Source: Actinomycetes bacterium (GTDB lineage Bacteria; Actinomycetota; Actinomycetes; Actinomycetales; Microbacteriaceae). From it: 7,776 nucleotides of DNA. Positions 1 through 5,877 of this stretch are shown piece by piece. Position numbers and translations under genes: made by a program. How positions within the stretch are numbered: position 1 is the stretch's first letter; each line of letters opens with the position of its first letter. Under the pieces are notes generated by a model. That model made no database searches and was not told the DNA's origin. It saw nothing but the letters and a program-made list of their open reading frames with translations. The DNA is taken from assembly GCA_023450335.1 (NCBI GenBank), contig JAEXHA010000072.1, positions 1 through 7,776 of the forward strand, read 5' to 3'.

Positions 1-127
1 GCTTCAACGAAGACAAGCAATGGCGCGGCCTGGCCACCCGCTACGACAAACTCGCCCTCACCTACCGCGGCGGTGCCGTCCTACGAGCCATCACCCTCTG
101 GCTCAAACGGTTAGGAGACACGCCCTA
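1..127 (+). mobile_element. Left insertion sequence, inner end (IS5 family)
   Basis: The homology with the right-hand copy (7660-7776, opposite strand) runs from base 11 to the TA at 126-127 and stops abruptly there, which marks the IS boundary. The inner end reads, going into the element, GGGCGTGTCTCCTAACCG. The TA is the likely 2-bp target duplication, as expected for the IS427 group. The other end lies outside the window, so the terminal inverted repeat and target duplication cannot be confirmed. Confidence 0.82.
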
Positions 128-128
128 A
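1..128 (+). CDS. IS5-family (IS427-like) transposase, C-terminal 41 residues only
   Basis: This is the 3' end of a transposase gene cut by the window edge. Read from base 3, it gives FNEDKQWRGLATRYDKLALT and continues to WLKRLGDTP before a TAA stop at 126-128. The pattern of W-R-G-L-A-T-R-Y-D-K-L-A followed by a hydrophobic LxAITLWL tail is typical of the end of the DDE transposase in actinobacterial IS5-family elements, where it follows the catalytic glutamate; the catalytic residues are outside the window. The last two bases of the IS-like segment form a TA, so the stop codon TAA is partly made of target DNA. An inverted copy with one synonymous difference closes the window at the right. 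Family assignment is from remembered sequence pattern and is fairly safe; the exact IS name is unknown. Confidence 0.88.
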   Translation, partial: FNEDKQWRGLATRYDKLALTYRGGAVLRAITLWLKRLGDTP

Positions 129-130
129 GT

Positions 131-186
131 GCGTACCGTCCATACGTGGGCGGCTCGTACATTCTTGGGCGGCTCGCGGAAGGGGG
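131..186 (-). repeat. GGCGGCTCG repeat, half-element next to the left IS
   Basis: Two copies of GGGCGGCTCG (148-157 and 167-176) are spaced 19 bp apart and preceded by GTACCGTCC at 132-140. The same order (GTACCGTCC, then two GGCGGCTCG words 19 bp apart, then GGAAG) occurs at 1858-1908, where it is the right half of a long palindrome. Here the left half is absent because the IS begins at 127. The element lies 6 bp past the stop codon of the oxidoreductase gene, so it may act in transcript ending. There is no T-tract. Confidence 0.7.
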
Positions 187-191
187 TGCGC

Positions 192-1037
192 TCAGCGCAG
201 GCCGAGTTCGGCCGCGAGGGGTTCGAGCGCGGGCAGCGGGTCCCGGGTGGCCGGCAGCAGCTGCACGCATACGTGCGAGGCACCGGCATCCAGGTGCCCG
301 TTGACGGCGGCAGCCAGGTCGGCCGGAGTCCCGTGCGGGGCGAGGGCGTCGACGGCGGCGTCGGTCGCACCGTCATCGAGCTCGGCGGCGGTGAAGCCGT
401 GCGACTCGAGCGTGCGGCGGTAGTTCGACAGGGAGAGATAGCGGGCCAGGAACTTCCGGCCGGCCGCGCGCGCGGCATCCACATCGGTCTCGGGAACGAG
501 CCGCTGCTCGGGGGCGACCAGGGCCGCCGGCCCCACGGTCTCGCGGGCGAATCGCGTGTGGGCGGGGGTCATCATGTACGGGTGCGTGCCCGTGGCGCGC
601 TCGGCCGACAGTCGCAGAGTGCGCGGGCCGAGCGCCGAAATCACACGCCGCTCGGCGGGCACGCCCTCGGCGTCGAGCGTGTCGAGGTAGGACACGAGCG
701 CGGCGTAGGGCTTCTGATACTCGTCGCCGAGCGTCTCGCGGTGGCCGATGCCGACGCCGAGGACGAACCGGCCCGGGTGCCTCTTCTCGATACGGTGGAA
801 GGATGCCGCGACCTCGACGGCGGGCGCCTTCCAGATGTTGACGATGCCTGTGGTGACGGTCACCTGTTCGGTGGCATCGAGCACCTGCTCCACGATGGCG
901 AGATCGGCGTCGGGAGAGCCCCCGACCCAGATCGTGCCGAAGCCGAGGTGCTCGGCGGCGGCCGCCGTCTCGGGGGTGAGGAACGCCGCGGCCCGCCAGA
1001 ATCCGACGCGTCCGAAGTCAGGGGTGGGGGTAGGCAT
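192..1037 (-). CDS. LLM-class F420-dependent oxidoreductase (TIGR03620-like)
   Basis: The gene encodes a 281-residue protein of the bacterial luciferase-like (TIM-barrel) superfamily, matching the TIGR03620 (MSMEG_4141-type) group of probable coenzyme F420-dependent oxidoreductases. Visible family marks are GRVGFW near the N-terminus (residues 9-14), EHLGFGTIWVGG (29-40), TGIVNIW (63-69), HPGRFVLGVGIGH (87-99), ALGPRTLRLSAERATGTHPY (135-154), TPAHTRFARE (157-166), APEQ (175-178), NYRRTLESHGF (205-215) and HLDAGASHVCVQLL (248-261). Length is normal for the family. It is cytoplasmic, with no signal peptide; the substrate is unknown. The ATG start is supported by AAAGGAAC 6-10 bases upstream (about 1042-1049). 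A weak -10 (TAGCGT, 1070-1065) could drive it. It is divergent from vapB, with 106 bp between starts, and is not in the transporter operon. It appears intact. Confidence 0.88.
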   Translation of the reverse strand: MPTPTPDFGRVGFWRAAAFLTPETAAAAEHLGFGTIWVGGSPDADLAIVEQVLDATEQVTVTTGIVNIWKAPAVEVAASFHRIEKRHPGRFVLGVGIGHRETLGDEYQKPYAALVSYLDTLDAEGVPAERRVISALGPRTLRLSAERATGTHPYMMTPAHTRFARETVGPAALVAPEQRLVPETDVDAARAAGRKFLARYLSLSNYRRTLESHGFTAAELDDGATDAAVDALAPHGTPADLAAAVNGHLDAGASHVCVQLLPATRDPLPALEPLAAELGLR

Positions 1038-1105
1038 GCGGTTCCTTTCGGCCGGGTCTTCCCCACGCTATCGCTCCGCAACGCCTGGGGCGCCGGCGCC
1101 CGGAG

Positions 1106-1140
1106 TGCATGCATAATGCAGCGGGTCGTGGCATAATGCA
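1106..1140 (+). promoter_or_regulatory. vapBC promoter/operator: duplicated GCATAATGCA boxes
   Basis: The 10-mer GCATAATGCA occurs twice, at 1111-1120 and 1131-1140, exactly 20 bp apart (about two helical turns). Each contains the perfect inverted repeat GCAT-A-ATGC, and the first extends into the palindrome TGCATGCA (1106-1113). This is what an operator for a ribbon-helix-helix antitoxin dimer looks like. Each box also holds CATAAT, a good -10 hexamer; the second (1132-1137) lies six bases before the vapB ATG at 1144, so transcription from it would start at or next to the A of the ATG. No convincing -35 is visible. Operator function is inferred from position and symmetry. Confidence 0.65.
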
Positions 1141-1143
1141 GAC

Positions 1144-1377
1144 ATGGGCGTCGCGATCACGGTGCGGAATGTGCCCGACGACGTGCGGGATGCGCTTGCA
1201 GCGCGCGCGGCACAGACGGGGCGATCGCTGCAGGAGTATCTCAGCGATGAGTTGCGGCATCTTGCGTTTGCACCGAGCGCGGCCGAAGCGGTGGTGAGGG
1301 CGCGTCAGCACGCTCGCTCGTATCCCGCGGTCGCCATGGCCGACATCGTTGAAGCAGTCCACGCGGCACGGAAGTGA
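1144..1377 (+). CDS. vapB: VapB/FitA-type ribbon-helix-helix antitoxin
   Basis: A 77-residue protein with the actinobacterial VapB pattern: beta-strand VAITVRNVP (3-11) for DNA contact, helix 1 DDVRDALAARAAQTG (12-26) and helix 2 SLQEYLSDELRHL (28-40), together a ribbon-helix-helix dimer fold. The C-terminal part (about 45-77, SAAEAVVRARQHARSYPA onward) should wrap the toxin active site. As a family rule, the antitoxin neutralises the partner PIN-domain nuclease and, alone or with it, represses its own promoter. No Shine-Dalgarno sequence is visible ahead of the ATG (the bases are ATAATGCAGAC), and a -10-like box ends six bases upstream, suggesting a leaderless transcript. The stop codon overlaps the toxin start by 4 bases (GTGA). 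Confidence 0.88.
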   Translation: MGVAITVRNVPDDVRDALAARAAQTGRSLQEYLSDELRHLAFAPSAAEAVVRARQHARSYPAVAMADIVEAVHAARK

Positions 1378-1784
1378 CCAGCGTTCGGGAAGTGCTTGTG
1401 TTGGATGCGTCCGTCGTGGTCGCATTGAGCGCCTCTTCGACGTCAACGGCTGACGGCATTGCCCGGCGGATCACGTCCGCGACGTGGCACGCGCCAGCGA
1501 TCATGCCGGTGGAGGTCGACAGTGCGCTGCGGGGAATGGTCCTCGGGCGGCGGCTCACACCCATCCAGGGAGAGGCCGCCCGTCGGGTCGCGCACGATCT
1601 TCCGATCGAACTGTGGCCATGGCAGGTGCTCACCGCTCGCGCGTGGGAGCTTCGAGAGAACCTCTCGACATACGACGCGGGGTACGTCGCGCTCGCAGAA
1701 CGGCTGGATGCCACACTCATCACCGGTGATTCCCGCTTGGCGCACGCGACCGGTCCGCGCTGTGCCATCGAGGTGTTTCAGTAG
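1374..1784 (+). CDS. vapC: VapC-type PIN-domain ribonuclease toxin
   Basis: A 136-residue PIN-domain protein, the expected toxin partner of the upstream antitoxin. Known members are Mg-dependent endoribonucleases that cut tRNA or rRNA; the target here cannot be predicted. The expected acidic residues are present: D11 in LVLDASVVV, E47 in MPVEVDSALRG, D101 in STYDAGYVALAERL and D119 in LITGDSRLA. The toxin therefore looks catalytically intact. The GTG at 1374 overlaps the antitoxin TGA (GTGA), implying translational coupling; GGAAG lies almost against it, a poor spacing, so an in-frame GTG at 1392 (starting VLVLDAS) is an alternative start. The gene ends just before the palindrome at 1816-1909 and converges on the ABC operon. 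Confidence 0.9.
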   Translation: MTSVREVLVLDASVVVALSASSTSTADGIARRITSATWHAPAIMPVEVDSALRGMVLGRRLTPIQGEAARRVAHDLPIELWPWQVLTARAWELRENLSTYDAGYVALAERLDATLITGDSRLAHATGPRCAIEVFQ

Positions 1785-1815
1785 CCGTCCGCGCTCACTC
1801 CGCCGCACACTCTCT

Positions 1816-1909
1816 CCTTCGTCGAGCCGCCCACGCTTGTCCGGCCCGCCCAGCTTTGTACCGTCCGAAGCTCGGCGGCTCGGACAGAAGTAGGCGGCTC
1901 GGCGGAAGG
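1816..1909. repeat. Long imperfect palindrome built from GGCGGCTCG units; possible bidirectional terminator
   Basis: The left arm 1816-1856 and right arm 1868-1909 are reverse complements at about 33 of 41 positions (one gap), around an 11-base loop, TGTACCGTCCG. Each arm contains two core words 19 bp apart: CGAGCCGCCC at 1823 and CGGCCCGCCC at 1842 in the left arm, GGCGGCTCG at 1874 and 1893 in the right arm. It occupies the gap between the converging vapC and ATPase genes, so it could fold in either transcript and end both. There is no T-run on either side. The same core occurs at 131-186 and 7571-7659, which makes it part of a dispersed repeat family rather than only a terminator. Confidence 0.75.
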
Positions 1910-1937
1910 TGCGGCGGCGAGGGGCGGCGGCGCGGTG

Positions 1938-3128
1938 TCAGCGGGCGGTGAAGTGGCCGGGGGAGGTCTCGACCAGGCGCTCGCCGGGGTCGGGCAGCTC
2001 GGCGGCGGGGCGCGCGGCGATGTGGGCGAGGCGTTCGCGGGCGACGGCCGGATCGGGCACGAGCACAGCTTCGAGCAGCCGCTGCGTGTAGGCATGCTGC
2101 GGATCGGTGAACAACTCGGCGGTCGGTGCCAGCTCGACGATGCGTCCGCGGCGCATGACAGCGGTGCGGTCTGCGATCTCGCGCACCACCGACAGGTCGT
2201 GCGAGATGAACAGGTAGGTCAGTCCGAACTCGCGCTGCAGCTCCTGCAGCAGCTCGGTCACCTGCGCCTGGATCGACATGTCGAGCGCGGACACAGGCTC
2301 GTCGCACACGATGAACTCCGGACGTGGCGCGATAGCGCGGGCGATCGCGATGCGCTGACGCTGTCCGCCGCTGAACGCGCGCGGCCGCTTGTGCACAGCG
2401 TCGCCCTCGATGCCGACGGCAGCGAGGGCCTCGAGCGCCGTCGCGACCTGATCGGCGCGTGCGTCGCTCGTGCCGCCCCGCGGCGAACGAGCCGTCCCCC
2501 GGGCAGCACCGGCAGCCACTCCGTTCGCGTCGGCCGCACCGCCCCGCGTGTCGCGGACCGCGCCGGCATCCGCTCCGTTCGCGTCGGCCGCACCGGCCCG
2601 GGTGCCGCGGACCGCGCCGGTGGGCGCACCGGCATCCACTCCGTTCGCGTTCGTCGCACCGGCTCGGGCGTCACGGACCGTGTCGACGCTCGCACCGGCA
2701 TCCACCCCGCGTTCGCGCGCACGTACGGCGAGCGGTTCGAGCACGTTCTGCAATGCGGTGCGGTGGGGGTTCAGCGACGAGAACGGGTCTTGGAAGATCA
2801 CCTGCATCATGCCGCGGGCCACCTCGCCCGACGCTTCGGCGCCGCGCACGAGTACGCGGCCCGCGGTCGGCTTCTCCATCTGCAGGATCAGACGGCCCAG
2901 CGTCGACTTGCCGCTGCCGGACTCTCCCACCACGGCGAGCGTCTCACCGGAGCGCACGGCCAGGTCGACGCCGTCGACGGCGTTTAGCTCGCCGGTGGCG
3001 CGGCCCCACTCGTTGCGCACGGTGTAGGTCTTGCGCAGTCCCTCGACGCGCACGAGGTCGTCGGCCAGGCTCGGCTGCGTCGGCCCGGTGTCGAACACGG
3101 CGTCACCGCCGGAGGCGTGGGCGCTCAT
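1938..3128 (-). CDS. Peptide/nickel-type ABC importer ATPase 2 (DppF/OppF-like) with repeat insertion
   Basis: A 396-residue ATP-binding subunit, last gene of the importer operon. Visible in order: Walker A GESGSGKST (68-76), Q-loop IFQDPFSSLNP (111-121, Q113), signature FSGGQRQR (252-259), Walker B FIVCDEP (272-278), D-loop SALD (280-283), H-loop H310 in FISHD, then the oligopeptide-transporter C-terminal extension HAYTQRLLEAVLVPDP (345-360). All catalytic motifs are intact. The oddity is about 85 residues (roughly 140-224), rich in Ala, Gly, Asp and Arg and made of repeated GVDAGA...VRDTRAGAADAN units, between the Q-loop and the signature. The Q-loop to signature distance is 140 residues against about 55-60 in ordinary relatives. 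The ATG overlaps the upstream TGA (ATGA) and is preceded by GGGAGGAG, 5 bases away, which fixes the start. It should pair with the upstream ATPase at the cytoplasmic face of the permeases. Confidence 0.92.
   Translation of the reverse strand: MSAHASGGDAVFDTGPTQPSLADDLVRVEGLRKTYTVRNEWGRATGELNAVDGVDLAVRSGETLAVVGESGSGKSTLGRLILQMEKPTAGRVLVRGAEASGEVARGMMQVIFQDPFSSLNPHRTALQNVLEPLAVRARERGVDAGASVDTVRDARAGATNANGVDAGAPTGAVRGTRAGAADANGADAGAVRDTRGGAADANGVAAGAARGTARSPRGGTSDARADQVATALEALAAVGIEGDAVHKRPRAFSGGQRQRIAIARAIAPRPEFIVCDEPVSALDMSIQAQVTELLQELQREFGLTYLFISHDLSVVREIADRTAVMRRGRIVELAPTAELFTDPQHAYTQRLLEAVLVPDPAVARERLAHIAARPAAELPDPGERLVETSPGHFTAR
2461..2708 (-). repeat. In-frame minisatellite inside ATPase 2 (66/66/54-bp units)
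   Basis: On the + strand the word CCGTTCGCGT begins at 2521, 2575 and 2641, and a degenerate copy appears near 2707, giving spacings of 54, 66 and 66 bp. All are multiples of three, so the repeats encode protein units of 18 and 22 residues: 141-162, 163-184, 185-202 and a decayed fourth from 203. Each unit has a GVDAGA-like head and a GAADAN-like tail. Unit-to-unit differences are both silent and replacement, so the expansion is not brand new. Confidence 0.85.
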
Positions 3129-3997
3129 GTGGCTCCTCCCGGCGCCGCGTCGAGCAGCGATCGGGTGTAGGGATGCCGGGGTGCGGCGAACAGGGTGTCG
3201 ACGGCGCCGCTCTCGATGATCGCGCCGTCCTTCATGACGAGCACGGTGTCGCAGAGGGCGGCCACGACGCCGAGGTCGTGGGTGACGACCACGATGGTCA
3301 GGTCGCGTTCGCGCTGCAGCTGCTTCAGCAGCGCCAGGATCTCGGCCTGCACCGTCGCGTCGAGCGCGGTGGTGGGCTCGTCGGCCAGCAGCAGGCGGGG
3401 CTGGGCGAGCAGGCTCATGGCGATCATCGCGCGCTGGCGCAGACCGCCCGACAGCTCGTGCGGGTAGCGGTCGAGCACGCGCTCGGGGTCGGGCACGCGG
3501 GCGTCGGCGAGCGCCGCGACGGCGAGGTCGCGCGCCTCGCGCCGCGACACCGACCCGGCGCCGTTCCGGGCGACCGCCCCCGACGTTTCGCGCCGCGAGA
3601 CCGAACCGGCCCGCCGGGCGACTTCGACCAGGTGGGTGCCGATGCGGGCGAGCGGGTTGAACGAGGTCATCGGATCTTGGAAGACCATCGAGATCGGCAG
3701 CCGCGCCTTCTCGTAGGCGGCGGTCACGTCCACCCCGTCGAACGCGACCCGCGACCAGGTGCGCGTGGCCCCCTCGGGCAGGATGCCGGTGATCGCGCGC
3801 AGCAGCATCGTCTTGCCAGAGCCGGATTCGCCGACGATGCCCACGATGCCGCCACGCGGCACCTCGAGCGACTGGCCGTCGATGACGCGGAACGGTCGGT
3901 CGCGGGTGGGGAGGTCGATCGTCAGCCCCTCGATGCTGAGGAGCGGCGGCGCCTGGTTTCCCACGCCGTTCGCGCCCCCCGCATCCACAGCACTCAT
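3125..3997 (-). CDS. Peptide/nickel-type ABC importer ATPase 1 (DppD/OppD-like)
   Basis: A 290-residue ATP-binding subunit. Motifs in order: Walker A GESGSGKTM (56-64), Q-loop VFQDPMTSFNP (105-115, Q107), signature LSGGLRQR (182-189), Walker B LLLADEP (202-208), D-loop TALD (210-213), H-loop H240 in VVTHD, and HPYTRSLLDAAP (275-286) near the end. The protein stops shortly after this, so it has almost none of the C-terminal extension that OppD/DppD proteins (commonly about 320-330 residues) carry. Between Q-loop and signature, the segment VAR...GSVSRRE is duplicated (126-137 and 142-154), adding about 17 residues. The start is fixed by the ATGA overlap with the upstream permease stop and by GAGGAGG 7 bases before the ATG. 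It forms the ATPase pair with the downstream gene. Confidence 0.92.
   Translation of the reverse strand: MSAVDAGGANGVGNQAPPLLSIEGLTIDLPTRDRPFRVIDGQSLEVPRGGIVGIVGESGSGKTMLLRAITGILPEGATRTWSRVAFDGVDVTAAYEKARLPISMVFQDPMTSFNPLARIGTHLVEVARRAGSVSRRETSGAVARNGAGSVSRREARDLAVAALADARVPDPERVLDRYPHELSGGLRQRAMIAMSLLAQPRLLLADEPTTALDATVQAEILALLKQLQRERDLTIVVVTHDLGVVAALCDTVLVMKDGAIIESGAVDTLFAAPRHPYTRSLLDAAPGGAT
3536..3622 (-). repeat. Short tandem duplication inside ATPase 1
   Basis: Two diverged copies, 3587-3622 and 3536-3574, both reading GTCGCCCGG then TCGGTNTCGCGGCGCGA on the - strand, encode VARRAGSVSRRE and VARNGAGSVSRRE. The copies are about 48-51 bp apart and in frame. They lie in the helical subdomain, at the same place where ATPase 2 carries its much larger repeat block. 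Confidence 0.75.
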
Positions 3998-4842
3998 GCG
4001 GCATCCTCCTCGCTGACGGCGCGGCGCAGCGCGTCGCCGACGACGTTGAACGAGAGCACGGTCAACAGGATCAGCAGACCCGGCACGATCGCCAGCAGCG
4101 GTGAGCGCGCGAGCGACCCCTGTGCGGCCTCGAGCAGCGACCCCCACGAGGCCATGGGCGGCTGGATGCCCAGCCCCAAGAAGCTCAGCGCCGACTCGGT
4201 GAGCATCGCCGAGGAGATCGTGGCCGTGGCCGCGACGATGATGGTCGGCGTCGCGTCGGGCAGGATGTGCCGCCACACGACGCGGCGCGGCCGCTCTCCG
4301 AGAAAGCGCGCGTAGCCGACGTAGGTGCGCTCGCGCAGCGACAGGGTCTCGGCGCGCACGAGGCGGGCGGTCGGCATCCATGCGAACATGCCGATCACGA
4401 TGATGATCGTCCACAGCCCGGGCCGCAGGAAGACGCTCGCGACCATGACGAGCACCATCCACGGGATCGCCGAGAGGAAGTCGACGAACCGCATCAGCAC
4501 CTCGTCGAGCCAGCCGCGCGCGTAGCCGGCGACCAGGCCGACGATGATGCCGATGAGAGTGGATGCCAGCATGGCCAGCACGCCGACCGTCAGCGAGATG
4601 CGTCCGCCGTACACCACGCGCGCGAGGTAGTCACGCCCGAGGTTGTCGGTGCCGAGCGGGTGCGCCGCCGACGGACCCTGCCACCGGATCGACAGGTCGC
4701 TGGTGGTGGGGTCGAGCGGCAGCAGCGGCGCGAAGATGCTCACGAGCGCGAGCAGTGCGAGGAAGACGAGCGCCACGACGGTGCCCGCCGACCGGAACGA
4801 CCGGGTGCGCTGCGCGACGGCCGCGAACGTCACGGCCGTCAC
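3994..4842 (-). CDS. Peptide/nickel-type ABC importer permease 2 (DppC/OppC-like)
   Basis: A 282-residue inner-membrane permease. A hydrophobic segment near the N-terminus (about 19-42) is followed by HPLGTDNLGRD (61-71), a hallmark of the DppC/OppC branch. About five further membrane spans follow (about 82-106, 120-139, 142-160, 203-225, 247-270). The cytoplasmic coupling loop with the EAA-type motif, GYARFLGERPRRVVWRHILP, spans 176-195 and docks on the ATPases; SALSFLGLGIQPPMASWG (218-234) is also typical. The reading frame is open up to 5007, but homology begins only at the GTG at 4842. That GTG overlaps the upstream TGA (GTGA) and has GGGAG nearby, so I place the start there; the longer version would add 55 unrelated Arg-rich residues. 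Confidence 0.92.
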   Translation of the reverse strand: MTAVTFAAVAQRTRSFRSAGTVVALVFLALLALVSIFAPLLPLDPTTSDLSIRWQGPSAAHPLGTDNLGRDYLARVVYGGRISLTVGVLAMLASTLIGIIVGLVAGYARGWLDEVLMRFVDFLSAIPWMVLVMVASVFLRPGLWTIIIVIGMFAWMPTARLVRAETLSLRERTYVGYARFLGERPRRVVWRHILPDATPTIIVAATATISSAMLTESALSFLGLGIQPPMASWGSLLEAAQGSLARSPLLAIVPGLLILLTVLSFNVVGDALRRAVSEEDAA

Positions 4843-5798
4843 GACGCGCTCCCGACGCGGATGCGCGGGTCGACGACGACGTAGAGGATGTCGGCGATCA
4901 GGTTGCCGATGATCACGAGCACGGCCGACAGCAGCAGCACCGCGAGGATCACGGGGTAGTCCAGGCTCTTGGTCGCCGAAAGAAAGTAGGGGCCGATGCC
5001 GGGCCATGCGAACACCGACTCGGTGACGATGGCGCCGGTGACGAGGATCGGCAGCGCCAGGCCGAGCTGGGTGACCACCGGCAGCAGCACGTTGCGGCTG
5101 ATGTGCACGCCGAGCACGCGCCCCTTCGAGGCGCCGTAGGCGCGCTGGACCAGCACGTAGTCCTGCCCGAACTGTCCGATCGTGGCCGAGCGCACGTAGC
5201 GGGTCAGGTCGGGGAAGAACGCGACGACCAGCACCGTGTAGGGCAGCACGAAATGCGCGAGGAAGTCGAGCGGGTCACCCTGCCCGCCCACCGAGTGCAT
5301 GCCGATGATGGGGAACCACCGCAGCTGGTACCCGAACACGTACATCAGCAGCAGCGCGAACCAGAACGACGGGGTGGCGATGCCCACGCCCGCGAGCGAG
5401 TCGATGAACCGGTCGGCCCAGCGGCCCTTGCGCGATCCGGCGACAAGGCCCAGCGTGATCGCCAGGAGCAGCGCCGTCAGGTACGCCGGGGCGACGAGGA
5501 TCATCGTGTTGGGGATGCGGGCGGCCAGCTCCGTCGTGATCGGCTGGCGGCTGGTGAGCGAGTAGCCGAGGTCGCCCTGCAGCACGTTGCCGAGCCACAG
5601 CGCGTACTGGGTGAGCACCGGCTGGTCGAGCCCGTACTTCTGGCGCATGAGCTCGACGGTCTCGGCCGACATGTTCGGCGTCGTGATGGCATCCACCACG
5701 TCATACGGCGCGAGCTGGATCAGCAGGAACACGACCAGCGTGAGCGCCAGCAGCATCGGGACCACCTGCAGCAGGCGGCGGACGATGAAGCGGGTCAC
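4839..5798 (-). CDS. Peptide/nickel-type ABC importer permease 1 (DppB/OppB-like)
   Basis: A 319-residue inner-membrane permease of the DppB/OppB branch. It opens with FIVRRLLQVVPMLLALTLVV (4-23), the typical first membrane span, followed by a periplasmic segment containing MRQKYGLDQPVLTQYALWLG (51-70) and GDLGYSLTSRQP (75-86). Further spans lie at about 98-121, 137-157, 181-200, 244-264 and 283-309. The EAA-type coupling loop is DYVLVQRAYGASKGRVLGVH (213-232), and the end VDPRIR (309-314) is characteristic. The start is GTG at 5798, with AGAGGAA 7 bases upstream. It is separated from the binding-protein gene by 79 bp that contain a strong hairpin, while its 3' end overlaps the next permease by 4 bases. 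It forms the heterodimeric channel with permease 2. Confidence 0.93.
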   Translation of the reverse strand: MTRFIVRRLLQVVPMLLALTLVVFLLIQLAPYDVVDAITTPNMSAETVELMRQKYGLDQPVLTQYALWLGNVLQGDLGYSLTSRQPITTELAARIPNTMILVAPAYLTALLLAITLGLVAGSRKGRWADRFIDSLAGVGIATPSFWFALLLMYVFGYQLRWFPIIGMHSVGGQGDPLDFLAHFVLPYTVLVVAFFPDLTRYVRSATIGQFGQDYVLVQRAYGASKGRVLGVHISRNVLLPVVTQLGLALPILVTGAIVTESVFAWPGIGPYFLSATKSLDYPVILAVLLLSAVLVIIGNLIADILYVVVDPRIRVGSAS

Positions 5799-5833
5799 GG
5801 CGGGGTTCCTCTAGACAGATCTGACAGACACGC

Positions 5834-5871
5834 GGATGCCGGGGGCGCCACGATTGGGGCCCCCGGCATCC
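5834..5871 (-). terminator. Intra-operon hairpin between binding protein and permease 1
   Basis: GGATGCCGGGGGC (5834-5846) and GCCCCCGGCATCC (5859-5871) form a perfect 13-bp stem with a 12-base loop. It begins 6 bases past the binding-protein stop codon. No T-tract follows on the - strand, so it is more likely a partial terminator or a 3'-end stabiliser than a full stop. Such a site would leave more binding-protein mRNA than permease mRNA, as is usual for ABC importers. Confidence 0.8.
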
Positions 5872-5877
5872 ATTGGA

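Noticed and set aside
20..304. Open frame on + starting MARPGHPLRQ
   Set aside because: Out of frame with the real transposase C-terminus, and runs into the repeat and the 3' end of the oxidoreductase.
2461..2708. CRISPR-like array appearance of regularly spaced repeats
   Set aside because: Units are diverged, in frame within an ATPase gene, have no unique spacers and no cas genes nearby.
1935..2987. 350-codon + strand open frame opposite ATPase 2
   Set aside because: Antisense shadow whose apparent internal repeats only mirror the minisatellite of the real gene.
2459..4315. Very long open frame on the + strand (618 codons) opposite the ATPase genes
   Set aside because: It is a GC-rich antisense shadow: the product is Arg/His/Pro-rich, has no recognisable motif, and the - strand carries two intact ATPases here.
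4843..5007. Longer start for permease 2 at 5007
   Set aside because: The extra 55 residues are Arg/Pro-rich and overlap permease 1 coding sequence; the GTGA overlap at 4842-4839 is the natural start.
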